In this document: one piece after another, positions 24,671 through 34,639 of the stretch
Position numbering within the stretch: the stretch's first letter is position 1
Layout: the number at the start of each line of letters is the position of its first letter
Notes under the pieces: model-generated
Databases searched by the model: none
Told to the model about the DNA's origin: nothing
The model's input: the letters and a program-made list of their open reading frames with translations, nothing else
Translations under genes and position numbers: made by a program
DNA from: UBA8401 sp964603685
GTDB lineage: Bacteria; Bacteroidota; Ignavibacteria; UBA10030; UBA8401
Assembly: GCA_964603685.1 (NCBI GenBank)
Contig: CAZRWF010000002.1
Coordinates: forward strand, 1 to 64,000
Direction: 5' to 3'
Length of the DNA: 64,000 nt

Positions 24671-27600
24671 TTAGAAATAGGCTCGTACTTCCATCCTTCC
24701 GGTATGCACCACTCCGGAATTCGGTGTTGTCCGACCGGAATAGGCCAGCGAAAATTGTATGTTTCCTTGCACCCGATATTCGGAGGAAAGCGTCCACAAA
24801 TAGTTTTTCCCGATATCCCTCCCTCCGGTCAATTCGAACGGCGGAACATAACCTGTTGCCGGCGCTGCGACTATGACTTCTTCCCGCGAAAAATCAATAC
24901 GGACTTGGCCGGTGCCGGCAAATCCGTACACATAGCGGACCGTTTGACCGTTAAAATTCGCACGCGCAGGATGAATGGGCACTCCATCTTCCGCTTGTGA
25001 AGTTTCCAGCACTAATCCCATTTCGTTATTTGTTGCCGGACGATAAGAAAGATCGTTGCGCAACAAGGCGGAAACGATCAAACGCGATCGATTGATCACC
25101 GAAGTCGAAACGGCATTATCATCGCGGAATACAATTTCCGTCTGGTCGGCGATATCCGACGTCAGTTGAATCCGCGACCGAACAGAGCGTTCGCGCGCAT
25201 AGTTTTGTTCGCGGCCGCCGGTGAATTGGCCGAGGGACCGACGTTGAGAAAAACGAAACCGGAATGAACGACCGGGGTCATTTTCAAATAGAAAGAGATC
25301 CTGTTGCACGAGTTGAGAACCGGCTTGTGTCGTGCGGGGGTTCAATAATACGGCCGGATCGAGCGTGTAAATTTTTTCCGTTCGCCTTTCCGTGCTTCGC
25401 TCTTCGATCCGGACATAACTCTCCGATGACAATGCTACCAAAATTTTTTCCCATACCGTTTCCGGCCTGCTGAGGAATCTTCGCGGTACGACCCGCACCC
25501 GTCCGGTTGTTTTAAGATTCACGACGGGGACGAGAAAATCGCTGCTGCGGGTTAATGCGATATATTCCCCTTCATACCGGTCAGGCCGGAATTCGCGTTC
25601 GTCGAACAGATCCACATTGCCGTCCCCGTTCGCGTCGGTCCACACAAACTGTCCCTCCCCCTTTCGGACTTTAAAAAAATACCGCTCCAATTGGGCGGTC
25701 CGTTGGGTGGAGACGTCGTAAAAAAGATCGATATCCATTCCGTGGGAAAAAGGTCGATAGCGGGAGGTCGCTTTTACCAATGTTGTCACATTGGTGGAGT
25801 TGTTTTGTTGAAACAGGGGTTCGACGATCAATTCTCGCAGACTGACGCTGACCGATCCGCTGTAATGATTCACTTCCGGAAAATCGATGCCGGACGTATA
25901 CGTGACCGAGCGGGACTGCTTCTCCCATCGGCCTGAAAATCCAGCAAAGTTTTCACGCAGTTCCAACTCTGCGCGGATGTCCATTCCGAAAAACCGGCGA
26001 ACCTGAAAATTCGGAGCAGCCGAACGGAAGGAATAACTTGAACCTCGTAAAGAATCGGTCGTCGTCGTATACACACGCCGCTCTTCTTGTTCAAAACGAA
26101 AGGCCGGCGTCCATGCGCCGATCGTATGGCGTACGTCTCCGCGCTGGCGGAACCATTCATTACTCAGCGACAGTTGGGATTCTTCACCGTTGATCTTTTC
26201 AAATGAATACCGCAGGTACGGGTTGTCCACTGCCGACCATTCCACCGCACCATCGTATCGCCGGGATGAAAATTGTCCCGAACGGTCCATCGTACCAACA
26301 CCGGAGGTGACGGTCAAATCGCTGCGCGGTTTATACACCAGATGTCCCTCTCGCAGAAGTTCATCCGCTGTAAATGAGGCGACAAGACTGTCCGTGCTCC
26401 ATTTTCGTCCGAATTCGACCTCATCCGATCGATCAAACGTGGTGAACCGATGGTCTTTGGCGCGTTGAGAAAATTGCAAGTCCAATGCACCAATCGGCAT
26501 TCCGTTTAATTCCAGATTAGTCGGCGCGTATAGCGCCGAAACATTATATTCAGTGCCGGGATTTTTGTTGTCGCCGAGTTCGGAGAGGCGATTGGGATCG
26601 GCATTGCTGGCGGCGAACTCACCATCCAGCGTGAAAGTACGAAACGGCGACACCGTCGTCCGAAGCGACACCAATTGCTGTTGCTGCGGAACGGGAATGA
26701 GAACTTGAGGCAAATATTCACCGGCGCCGATGCCGACGAACCGAAAGAGTCCCGGAGCTTCACGGCGGTAATCGCCTTTGCCGTCGGGTGCGGCGGAGAA
26801 TGCCACGGCATAAAGCGCCAGCGGTGTAAATTGTTCGAAACGGTAGACGCGGAGCGTATCGCCGGAGATGACGGTATCGACGGCGGCATAACTTCCCTTG
26901 CCGATTCCCAATGTATCCGTTCCGACAAAAACAACGCCGGACCGCACCGGCAATGAATTTCCGGCCGATCGCAAGATGTTTCGGTCCTCATCGGTTAATG
27001 AGATATCGATCGGTGCATCGGGATCATCCGATTCCCGGAAATAGTCGATCCGCACCGCAGCTGATGCCGACAATTGAGAGTGTGCGCCGATTCCGAAAAA
27101 ATTTCTGGTGAATTGCCTGTCCGCATACTCAAAATCAATGGTGATGCGGGAAGCGGCAGTGATCAACCGTTTGGAAGAAAATGTCACTTCGGCTGATCCG
27201 TATTCGATGGAATAATCGTTATTGTCCCCCCGCGTCATACGATCACCGTCCACATACACTCGTTCGCTTCCGGCGATGACAACGATCGCCCGTTCGTTGT
27301 TTTTCCCGGTTAACCGGTACGGGCCCTGCATTCCTTCGACGCCGCTGAATTGCACGCTGTGGAATTTACCGCGGCTGGATGCACCGGTCACCTGAACGGA
27401 CGTGCGGGGCATATCATTGGTATAGTCTGCAATTACGCGCGCTCCTTGGACTTTTCGATGAAGCGAGGAAAATTCTCCACCGTTGACATCGAACAAAAAA
27501 TCCCCCAGGGTGGCCGAATACACCGGGCCGTTGATCTGGACGAAAACATTGTCCACCTCTTGCAGCGTTTGTGTATTCCCCTGCGGCTGGATCGGAGTAT

Positions 27601-28153
27601 TTTCATCCGTCAACGCAGCGACAATATCGATATTGTCGGACAACTTTCCGGACATTTGCAGACGGAATCCGGAAGACAATGTCAGGTCTCTGTTCGAACC
27701 GACGAGAAATCCGCGCGTGATCGAACCGCTTTTGGAAAGTTCGGGACCGAACGAATTGCCGAACAATCCGTCGGAGGTCTGGAAAATGGTCGTCGATTTC
27801 GGCAGTCCGCCGCTGTCCAGCGCAATGGAAGGCGTTCGGAGACGGTAGACCGGTTGAAGATCAAAACGCTGATAGGAATAGACGACGGTGATCCGGGCAG
27901 AATCGCTCCATTCCGGTTGTTTGCGGAATTGCAGAGATCGTGTCGATCCCTCGTACGTAAATAGAAGAACAGGCGTGGAGTCGACCGTCACGACGATGGA
28001 ACGATCATCAATGAACGGTTTGATAAGCCGGATGGTGACTGTATCGGGAAAATCCGAAAGGAATGCGGATTGAACAAATTCCGCAGGTACTGTTTGTGCA
28101 CGCACCCACAGGAACGGTAGAAGGAACGAAACTTTTACTATTGAACGGATCAT
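24671..28153 (-). CDS. Large secreted beta-rich envelope protein, function unknown
   Basis: 1160 residues. A short signal peptide is likely (MIRSIVKVSFLLPFLWVRAQ). The rest is dominated by alternating polar/hydrophobic strands, with a conserved-looking segment at about 140-330 (GFLVGSNRDLTL, SGKLSDNIDIVAALTDENTP, DFLFDVNGGEF), a calcium-like DANGDGNVDLFDE stretch near residue 860, and repeated beta-hairpins to the C-terminus. The last residue is Phe, as in outer-membrane barrels inserted by BAM. I take it to be an outer-membrane or surface protein; I do not recognise the family. It has no T9SS sorting tail. It is followed by the rimP promoter, and the tRNA-Leu terminator lies about 50 bases upstream of its start. 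Confidence 0.75.
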   Translation of the reverse strand: MIRSIVKVSFLLPFLWVRAQTVPAEFVQSAFLSDFPDTVTIRLIKPFIDDRSIVVTVDSTPVLLFTYEGSTRSLQFRKQPEWSDSARITVVYSYQRFDLQPVYRLRTPSIALDSGGLPKSTTIFQTSDGLFGNSFGPELSKSGSITRGFLVGSNRDLTLSSGFRLQMSGKLSDNIDIVAALTDENTPIQPQGNTQTLQEVDNVFVQINGPVYSATLGDFLFDVNGGEFSSLHRKVQGARVIADYTNDMPRTSVQVTGASSRGKFHSVQFSGVEGMQGPYRLTGKNNERAIVVIAGSERVYVDGDRMTRGDNNDYSIEYGSAEVTFSSKRLITAASRITIDFEYADRQFTRNFFGIGAHSQLSASAAVRIDYFRESDDPDAPIDISLTDEDRNILRSAGNSLPVRSGVVFVGTDTLGIGKGSYAAVDTVISGDTLRVYRFEQFTPLALYAVAFSAAPDGKGDYRREAPGLFRFVGIGAGEYLPQVLIPVPQQQQLVSLRTTVSPFRTFTLDGEFAASNADPNRLSELGDNKNPGTEYNVSALYAPTNLELNGMPIGALDLQFSQRAKDHRFTTFDRSDEVEFGRKWSTDSLVASFTADELLREGHLVYKPRSDLTVTSGVGTMDRSGQFSSRRYDGAVEWSAVDNPYLRYSFEKINGEESQLSLSNEWFRQRGDVRHTIGAWTPAFRFEQEERRVYTTTTDSLRGSSYSFRSAAPNFQVRRFFGMDIRAELELRENFAGFSGRWEKQSRSVTYTSGIDFPEVNHYSGSVSVSLRELIVEPLFQQNNSTNVTTLVKATSRYRPFSHGMDIDLFYDVSTQRTAQLERYFFKVRKGEGQFVWTDANGDGNVDLFDEREFRPDRYEGEYIALTRSSDFLVPVVNLKTTGRVRVVPRRFLSRPETVWEKILVALSSESYVRIEERSTERRTEKIYTLDPAVLLNPRTTQAGSQLVQQDLFLFENDPGRSFRFRFSQRRSLGQFTGGREQNYARERSVRSRIQLTSDIADQTEIVFRDDNAVSTSVINRSRLIVSALLRNDLSYRPATNNEMGLVLETSQAEDGVPIHPARANFNGQTVRYVYGFAGTGQVRIDFSREEVIVAAPATGYVPPFELTGGRDIGKNYLWTLSSEYRVQGNIQFSLAYSGRTTPNSGVVHTGRMEVRAYF

Positions 28154-28202
28154 GAAAAACTTCCCAATAGTAAAAAGTTACGCTAAACCTCCGTGAGAAG
28201 AA

Positions 28203-28232
28203 AATAAAAACGTCATTCGAAGGAATGACGTT
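28203..28232 (-). terminator. Terminator of tRNA-Leu
   Basis: Perfect 10-bp stem AACGTCATTC/GAATGACGTT with a 4-base loop, 5 bases past the tRNA 3' end, followed on the minus strand by TTTATTTT. Confidence 0.85.
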
Positions 28233-28237
28233 GATCG

Positions 28238-28322
28238 TACCGAGGGCCGGACTCGAACCGGCACATCTTTAAGGGATACTGGATTTTGAGTCCAGCGCGT
28301 CTACCAATTCCGCCACCCCGGC
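28238..28322 (-). tRNA. tRNA-Leu (anticodon CAA)
   Basis: 85-base cloverleaf on the minus strand. The acceptor GCCGGGG pairs with CCTCGGT (two G-U pairs); the anticodon arm CTGGA-CTCAAAA-TCCAG gives CAA; a long variable arm follows, as expected for tRNA-Leu; the T arm is GCCGG-TTCGAGT-CCGGC. Discriminator A; the CCA end is not encoded. Confidence 0.97.
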
Positions 28323-28334
28323 ATTGACAGAGAC

Positions 28335-28363
28335 AATATAAAAAATATCGCTTTTTTTTCCAA
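28335..28363 (-). promoter_or_regulatory. Promoter of tRNA-Leu
   Basis: TTGGAA (28358-28363), 17-base spacer, TATATT (28335-28340) on the minus strand; predicted start about 6 bases before the mature tRNA 5' end. Confidence 0.65.
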
Positions 28364-28384
28364 CACTATTTTGCCGGGACCGTT

Positions 28385-29443
28385 TTACGGTTTTTTGAAC
28401 AAATACGCGGAGTCTTGAACGGCATTTTTTTCTCCAGTATGACAGGCGAATCGTCCCCCGCTCCAGATCGATGCGCTGCCGTATTCGCCGCGCGTGTTAA
28501 TCGCATAAAACGATACATTAAAGTTCGGTTTACCGTCCTCTTTTAACAAACGTTTCATTTTGGTATGATCGACAATTCGCCGGCATGCCTGTAAACATGC
28601 CTCTTCTGGTGATTTTCCTTGCCGCATAAATTCCACAATCATCACGGAACTACAGTTGGTAAGATTGGCTTCTCCCCGTCCGGTGGAACCCGCCGCCCCT
28701 ACGGCATTATCCACATACAAACCGGCGCCGATAATGGGAGAGTCGCCGACGCGTCCCGGAATTTTGTAAGACAATCCGCTCGTCGTGGTGACGCCGGAAA
28801 TATTCCCGTGAAGATCTTTCGCCAGAAGATTGATCGTACCGTACGTATTTAAGACCTCCCGCAGTTTTGATCCTATGGAACGGTCGTCCACGCCGTGCGG
28901 CGGAAGATAATCGTCCTCAACGGAGAGGTGTTCCTTCCATTTCACCCACATTTTTCTCGCTTCTTCCGTAAGAAGGTTTTCCTCGGGGAAGCCGTGCATT
29001 TTGGCAAATTGCAGAGCACCCTCCCCCACCAACAATACGTGATCGGTTCTCTCCATCACGACCCGTGCGACCGAAGAGGGATTTTTAATATTGCGCAACG
29101 AGGCGACGGCGCCGGCGCGATGCGTGGGACCGTGCATGACGGACGCATCCAGTTCCACCACACCGTCTTCGTTGGGAAGTCCGCCGTAACCGACCGTCAT
29201 GTCGTTGGGATCATTTTCCACAATATTCACGCCGGCAATTGCCGCATCCAGCGCATCGCTGCCGTTGCGGATCATTTCCATGGCGGCAGCAGTCGCAGCG
29301 AGTCCATTCCCGCTCGCGATGACGACGCTTTTCCGCACCGCCGGCGATGTCTGTTGACCGAAGAGCGGCCTCTCCGGTAACAGTGCTGCCGCTCCCGACA
29401 AAACGGTGGTGGACAAAAATTTTCTGCGACCGATGTTTTCCAT
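28385..29443 (-). CDS. N4-(beta-N-acetylglucosaminyl)-L-asparaginase, exported
   Basis: A 352-residue Ntn-hydrolase of the glycosylasparaginase/isoaspartyl peptidase family. The autocleavage nucleophile is Thr203 in YGTINLLAKD, followed by the GRVGDSPIIGAGLYVDN substrate loop and GRGEANL, all classic for glycosylasparaginase, which cleaves the GlcNAc-Asn bond of glycoproteins. The N-terminus GRRKFLSTTVLSGAAALL is a twin-arginine signal, so the folded proenzyme is likely exported to the periplasm. Its neighbour downstream is tRNA-Leu and upstream is the T9SS subtilase, both pointing to use of external protein or glycopeptide. Confidence 0.92.
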   Translation of the reverse strand: MENIGRRKFLSTTVLSGAAALLPERPLFGQQTSPAVRKSVVIASGNGLAATAAAMEMIRNGSDALDAAIAGVNIVENDPNDMTVGYGGLPNEDGVVELDASVMHGPTHRAGAVASLRNIKNPSSVARVVMERTDHVLLVGEGALQFAKMHGFPEENLLTEEARKMWVKWKEHLSVEDDYLPPHGVDDRSIGSKLREVLNTYGTINLLAKDLHGNISGVTTTSGLSYKIPGRVGDSPIIGAGLYVDNAVGAAGSTGRGEANLTNCSSVMIVEFMRQGKSPEEACLQACRRIVDHTKMKRLLKEDGKPNFNVSFYAINTRGEYGSASIWSGGRFACHTGEKNAVQDSAYLFKKP

Positions 29444-29466
29444 CGTGCTGCCTCCGAATGTGTCGG

Positions 29467-32400
29467 TTATTTGAGAAAGAGCATTTTTTTCATCGATCGG
29501 AACGATCCTGAGGTCATGGTATAATAGTAGACACCGGAGGATAATCGTTGTGCGTCGAACGGTACGGAATAATACCCCGCGTCCAAACGCGTATCAACCA
29601 ATGTCGCTACCTCTTTCCCGATCGCATCGAATACTTTGACGGTCACTCTTCCTCCGTCCGGTACAGCGAAAGTGATATTCGTCGTCGGATTAAACGGATT
29701 CGGGTAATTTTGTGCGAGTGAAAAATGCGCCGGCAGAGCGTCGGAATTCTTCTGTACCGGTAATGCAAAGGAATTGACGAGCAATTCGACATCATCGATA
29801 TAGATACCATCCGCTTCATTGGCTCCGTCCGTCTTCAAACGGAATCGAACTTTAACGCTCGAATTTCCGGCGCCGGCGAATTGATCGATCGAAAACGATT
29901 CCGCCGTCATCGCAAACCCGATGCCGGTCAATTTCCGGAATGTCGTCCAGTCCGTATTGTTTCTGGACACTTCCACAAATACCGTGTCCGATGAATGCAT
30001 CGCGAGCCGTCGATAATATTGCAGCGTTACTTTCGAATACGGGGTCAGATCAACACCGGAAGAAAGTACGAGCGATCGATTGTTGTTGGGTCCATAGTTT
30101 CCGGTCGGACTGTCGGTGATACTGAAGAGGCCCCGTTTGATGTTACTGGAATAACCCCAACCGTCGAAATTCCACCGGGCAGAATCGACCTTCTCGAAGG
30201 TATCGACGAATTGCCGGCCGATGACGAACGATTTTGTACCGGTGGGGGGATATTGTGCGGTATTCGGCACCGCAGCCACATCGGCAGCGGTGATATGATA
30301 GGTCACCACATCTCCGGAATTCAGCGCCGCTCCGGGAATGATGTTTCCGCCGTACGAATTACCGCCGGTCTTGGACAATGAGGCTGTTTGTGCCGTGCCG
30401 CCGTTGACCGAATAGTGCACAATCACTTTCGTGGAATCGATTCCGATATTGTCGGTGACGCTCAACGAGACAGGAAACGGTCCTGAAAAAAGGATGGAAT
30501 TCTGAACATCGTCCACTGTAACGAACTGCGGTTTCACGACATCCGGTCCGACAAAAAATGACTTTGTGGTATACGGCAAGTATCCGGTCGATGTCTTCGT
30601 CAGCACAAAATATTGCACCGTGGAATTGGCCGTTTGTGCGGGTATATTGGCTGAATATTTCCCGTTGGACAATGTCATCGGCACAGAATTAAACGGCATC
30701 GATCCGTCGGTATCATAATACAAAGTGACGGATTGGATCGGTGATCCGGAAGTGATGACGGAATTAACCGTGATGGGATTTGTCGTGTTTTCCGTGTCGG
30801 CAATATTGTCCACCACGGCGTCGTAACCACCCAGCCATTTTAGGACGCGGTCGAAAACAGCGAGCCGTGATGCCGATTCCACAATCGCTTCAATCCCGCC
30901 GAATCCGAAGTATACCAATTTATATGCACCGTTATATCGAATCGCGCCGGATTTTCCCGTATGTGCACCGCTCCCGTAGTTAAAGGAAGAGACCGATCCG
31001 CCGAACGGTTCGATCACTTCGGGATATTGTTCTGTGGAAGCCCGGTTCACTTGATAGCGGCTGAAAGAAAGTCCTTTCCCGATCGAATCATTGGCCGTTC
31101 CAATCATCGACGAGGACCCTGCATCATCCGAAATAAATTTTGACTTTAGCATGTTCTCAAAAAATGTTTTGGAGGCGCCGGAGGATGCGACATATTCCGT
31201 TCCCGCCGGGTCGGCGAGATCCCATCCGAGGTCCTGTCCGGAGATGAACAATTTCCCTCCGCCGTTAAGGTAGGTCGTAAGGGCGGCGCGGTCCACGGAA
31301 TCGAGTCCCGGAAACGACCATTCACAAAACCAGACGACCATGCTGTATTTCGACATTGTGGAGGCCGATGGCGTCCCTTTTTGCAACCGATTCCACACAT
31401 CGAAGGATACACCGAGAGTTTGCAGTGTGGAGGTGTAAAACTCTTCGACATTGACCAATCCATCGTCGTCATCGACGAGCAGTATAGAAGGTGCAATCGG
31501 CAAGGCGATGGCGAATTGTTTTTGATATCCTCCGGCTGCGGTAAATGTGACCGTCATCGGAACGACCGAAGGAACGGCATTTGCGCCGATGGTGATGGTA
31601 AAGGCATCAGCCGCATTCGTCTTTTCCCATTGGGAAAGATCCGATATGCCGGGAACGGTCCCATAGGATGACGCCGATTTTGTCACGGTGGTCGTCCAAT
31701 GTGTCGTTGCGAGCGCGGCGGTGACACTCGTTGCATCTCCCCATTCGTTGCGGACTTTAACAATCACTTTCGCCTGTTCGCCCGGTTCCAGTACGCCGTT
31801 TCCGTTTCCTCCGGCAGAATCATTGATAGAATATTCTGCCAGTTGAAGTTTCGGTCCCGGCATAGCGGGAGTTTCCGTCAACGCACGCAACGCGTTGATC
31901 CTTCCCGAGCCCATTTTCCCTTTGTGCGCGGCGGCGAGTTTTCCTTCGATGTTGTCGGCCGTTCCGAGAATACGGAACAAAATTTGCGCCGGTGTCAAAG
32001 TTTTGTTTTGGGATTTAACGACACCCGCCAGCGCGGCAACCAGCGGCGTGGCCATGGAGGTGCCGTGAAAATATTCATACAACTTCCCGCCGTACAAGGA
32101 AGAAGGATTGACCACCGTACTAAGAAATCCCTGAAAGTTTCCCGAACTGAAGTCACCGCCCGGAGCGGAGACATCCACAAAGGAGTTGAAAGATGAATAA
32201 CTCGCTTTGGCATCGTTGCTATTCGTCGCGGCGACGGAGATTGCCCAGGGATGTGTTCCCAGCAAACCCGCAAAATCCGAATTGGAATTTCCGGCTGAAT
32301 TGACCACCACGACTCCGTTTTTGAATGCGTACCGTGCTCCTTCCACGGACGCTTCACCCGTACCGTAACTTAAACTGGCAACCGAAGCGCCGTTGTTCGC

Positions 32401-33267
32401 GGCATAGATAAATGCCTGGGACATCCATGTCGAAACGCCGTATCCGTTTCCGTCAGCATCGTGCCATCCGATACGGAGCGGCATAACGCGGCAACCCCAG
32501 CCGAGTGAGGCGATGCCGATAGCATTGTTCGTGGCACCGGCAGCGATTCCGGCGCAATGTGTTCCGTGTCCATTAAAATCCATCGGATTGTTGTCTGGCG
32601 TGTTCGCGTCTTCTCCGGCTGCGGCAGTGGTAACTCCGGTGACAAAATCCCAGCCGCGACTATCGTCCACAAAACCGTTGCCGTCATCGTCGATGCCGTT
32701 GGTCGGATTTTCATCCCAGTTTGTCCAGATGACCGATGCAAGGTCCGGATGATCCCAATCCACGCCGCTATCAATGATCGCAATCACCACGGACGTATCA
32801 CCTTTATGAATTCCCCAGGCCGTGTCTGCCTTGACGATGGAGAGCGGATACACTTGTGCATAGTTCGGATCGTTGGGAATTACATGGGAACGAAAAATAT
32901 AATCCGGTTCCGCCCATTCGACGGCCGGGTCGGACATCATCGATTGTGCCAATGCGACAATATCGGTGGTTGCGGGAACAGGAAATGTGTAAATCCGCTC
33001 CAATTCTTCAATCCCCTCTTTTTTCGTGAGGCCGTCCGTACGAAATGTTCGTTGCGCCGCACCAAGCCGATATTTTGATTGCAGGGAAAACTGTTGTGCG
33101 TCGATCGTCGATCGTCCTGCACGATGTACTTCGTGTTTCATTTTTACGACGACGACGCCGGGAAGGTATCGTACCGGTTCGATTGTTCCCGGATCATTTT
33201 TTCTGGCCACAAGAGATCCGGCAACGAGTATAAATGTGACGAACAATCGGACGAGAATGTTTTTCAT
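29467..33267 (-). CDS. Subtilisin-like protease with T9SS C-terminal sorting domain
   Basis: 1266 residues from the ATG at 33267, chosen for the AGGAAGG just upstream and the signal peptide MKNILVRLFVTFILVAGSLV. A propeptide-like region (about 25-130) precedes the S8 domain with Asp166 (IIDSGVDWDHPDL), His234 (NGHGTHCAG), oxyanion Asn327 and Ser404 (HGTSMATP). Ig/CARDB-like and jelly-roll beta domains fill about 515-1180. The last 85 residues are a type IX sorting domain: FSLAQNYPNPFNPTTNITF, GKEVATLV, SGVYYY and a basic KKMLFLK end. It is exported by Sec and then across the outer membrane by T9SS. Confidence 0.95.
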   Translation of the reverse strand: MKNILVRLFVTFILVAGSLVARKNDPGTIEPVRYLPGVVVVKMKHEVHRAGRSTIDAQQFSLQSKYRLGAAQRTFRTDGLTKKEGIEELERIYTFPVPATTDIVALAQSMMSDPAVEWAEPDYIFRSHVIPNDPNYAQVYPLSIVKADTAWGIHKGDTSVVIAIIDSGVDWDHPDLASVIWTNWDENPTNGIDDDGNGFVDDSRGWDFVTGVTTAAAGEDANTPDNNPMDFNGHGTHCAGIAAGATNNAIGIASLGWGCRVMPLRIGWHDADGNGYGVSTWMSQAFIYAANNGASVASLSYGTGEASVEGARYAFKNGVVVVNSAGNSNSDFAGLLGTHPWAISVAATNSNDAKASYSSFNSFVDVSAPGGDFSSGNFQGFLSTVVNPSSLYGGKLYEYFHGTSMATPLVAALAGVVKSQNKTLTPAQILFRILGTADNIEGKLAAAHKGKMGSGRINALRALTETPAMPGPKLQLAEYSINDSAGGNGNGVLEPGEQAKVIVKVRNEWGDATSVTAALATTHWTTTVTKSASSYGTVPGISDLSQWEKTNAADAFTITIGANAVPSVVPMTVTFTAAGGYQKQFAIALPIAPSILLVDDDDGLVNVEEFYTSTLQTLGVSFDVWNRLQKGTPSASTMSKYSMVVWFCEWSFPGLDSVDRAALTTYLNGGGKLFISGQDLGWDLADPAGTEYVASSGASKTFFENMLKSKFISDDAGSSSMIGTANDSIGKGLSFSRYQVNRASTEQYPEVIEPFGGSVSSFNYGSGAHTGKSGAIRYNGAYKLVYFGFGGIEAIVESASRLAVFDRVLKWLGGYDAVVDNIADTENTTNPITVNSVITSGSPIQSVTLYYDTDGSMPFNSVPMTLSNGKYSANIPAQTANSTVQYFVLTKTSTGYLPYTTKSFFVGPDVVKPQFVTVDDVQNSILFSGPFPVSLSVTDNIGIDSTKVIVHYSVNGGTAQTASLSKTGGNSYGGNIIPGAALNSGDVVTYHITAADVAAVPNTAQYPPTGTKSFVIGRQFVDTFEKVDSARWNFDGWGYSSNIKRGLFSITDSPTGNYGPNNNRSLVLSSGVDLTPYSKVTLQYYRRLAMHSSDTVFVEVSRNNTDWTTFRKLTGIGFAMTAESFSIDQFAGAGNSSVKVRFRLKTDGANEADGIYIDDVELLVNSFALPVQKNSDALPAHFSLAQNYPNPFNPTTNITFAVPDGGRVTVKVFDAIGKEVATLVDTRLDAGYYSVPFDAQRLSSGVYYYTMTSGSFRSMKKMLFLK

Positions 33268-33340
33268 AACCTTCCTTTTGTGAGGTGAATAATAAACAAC
33301 ATGAGTAAAATTAATCTGCGAGAATGTATTCCGCGTCAAG

Positions 33341-34639
33341 TTACAACCTGTACGCCATGCGAAGCAGGGTTGCCAAATGTACTGTTTTTGTCGGTAATCC
33401 GCTGTTCGAACAGCCATATTCGATCTGTGAAATGCACCCCGGATTGTTCGCCACGACAAATTCGGCATCCGTGGAGCGAATATGGGATATTTTCCTGTCC
33501 AATATTTTCATGGAATCTTCAAATCGGGTGACATTATAGATACCGGCGCTTCCGCAGCACCAGGATGCTTCCGGCAACTCTACGAATTCGAGTGACGGGA
33601 TCGAACGAAGCAAAACGCGCGGTTGCTGCGAGATTTTTTGTGAGTGAACAAGATGACAGGCGTCATGATAGGAAACACGGTGCGGGAAGGGATGGTCGGG
33701 ACGTTTCAAACCGATCGTCGATAAAAACTCCGATAGGTCCTTCACCTTGGAGGAAACTAATTCCGCCTTTGCCGCATAGTCCGTGTCATTCTGAAGATAA
33801 TGACCGTATTCTTTCATCAATGCCCCGCATCCGGCGGAATTCATCACGATCGCGTCCAGCTCGAACGAAAGAAACGCATCGATGTTCTTACGGGCCAGGT
33901 CGCGGGCGATATCAAAATCGCCATTGTGAGCCTGTAACGATCCACAGCAAACCTGATTCTTCGGCATCACCACCTCGCATCCGTGATGCAGCAGCACTTT
34001 GACCGTGTCGTTATGAACTTCGCCGAACGCAACATTCATGATACATCCGGTAAGAAATCCGACGCGGTACCGAACCTCGCCCGCCGGCCGCAGAATCTCC
34101 GGATGTTGTTCGTCGAAAAACGTCACATCGATCACCGGCGCCAATTTTTGAAGTTCCGTCAACTGCGGTGCCGCCGCTTTCGCTAATCGCGATTCCGCCA
34201 ACAGTCTCATCACCAAATTTTTTTGGAAAAACCGGATGACCCGGCCTACACTCTTTAAAAGAAATTGCGAGGAGAGGACCTTCCGCAACAGTAACCATTT
34301 CGTCCAGCGAACAATGAGGGATTCTTTTTTTTGCAGACGGATTTGATTTCGTGTCGCTTCCACAAGCGACCCGTAGCGAACACCGGCGGGACAAGCGGTT
34401 TCACAAGCCTGACAATCGAGACAGAAATTCATCTCGTCGATAAATCCCTCCGTCCACTCCAACGATCCTTCGGCAACCGATTTGATCAAGCGGATCCGGC
34501 CGCGGGGGGAAGATTTTTCCCTGCCGGTGATGGAAAATGTCGGACAGACCGGCAGGCACAATCCGCAATGCATGCAGTTGGTCAGCACATCATCGTTCGG
34601 AATATCCACGCCGCTGAATGGTGATCTGCGGTCAGACAT
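33341..34639 (-). CDS. glcF: Glycolate oxidase iron-sulfur subunit-like protein
   Basis: 432 residues. Two 4Fe-4S clusters are coded by CMHCGLCLPVC (about 22-32) and CLDCQACETAC (about 73-83), followed by two cysteine-rich CCG domains (QVCCGSLQAH, and ASWCCGSAGIYN near 375). This is the GlcF/LutA-like pattern. With the adjacent FAD subunit it should oxidise glycolate, D-lactate or another 2-hydroxy acid and pass electrons to the quinone pool. It overlaps the glcD-like gene by 8 bases. No glcE-like gene is nearby. The exact 2-hydroxy acid cannot be read from sequence. Confidence 0.88.
   Translation of the reverse strand: MSDRRSPFSGVDIPNDDVLTNCMHCGLCLPVCPTFSITGREKSSPRGRIRLIKSVAEGSLEWTEGFIDEMNFCLDCQACETACPAGVRYGSLVEATRNQIRLQKKESLIVRWTKWLLLRKVLSSQFLLKSVGRVIRFFQKNLVMRLLAESRLAKAAAPQLTELQKLAPVIDVTFFDEQHPEILRPAGEVRYRVGFLTGCIMNVAFGEVHNDTVKVLLHHGCEVVMPKNQVCCGSLQAHNGDFDIARDLARKNIDAFLSFELDAIVMNSAGCGALMKEYGHYLQNDTDYAAKAELVSSKVKDLSEFLSTIGLKRPDHPFPHRVSYHDACHLVHSQKISQQPRVLLRSIPSLEFVELPEASWCCGSAGIYNVTRFEDSMKILDRKISHIRSTDAEFVVANNPGCISQIEYGCSNSGLPTKTVHLATLLRMAYRL

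Noticed and set aside
33268..33340. Promoter before the T9SS subtilase
   Set aside because: TTGACG is present but the box 17 bases later (GATTAA) fits poorly, so I could not support a promoter by eye.
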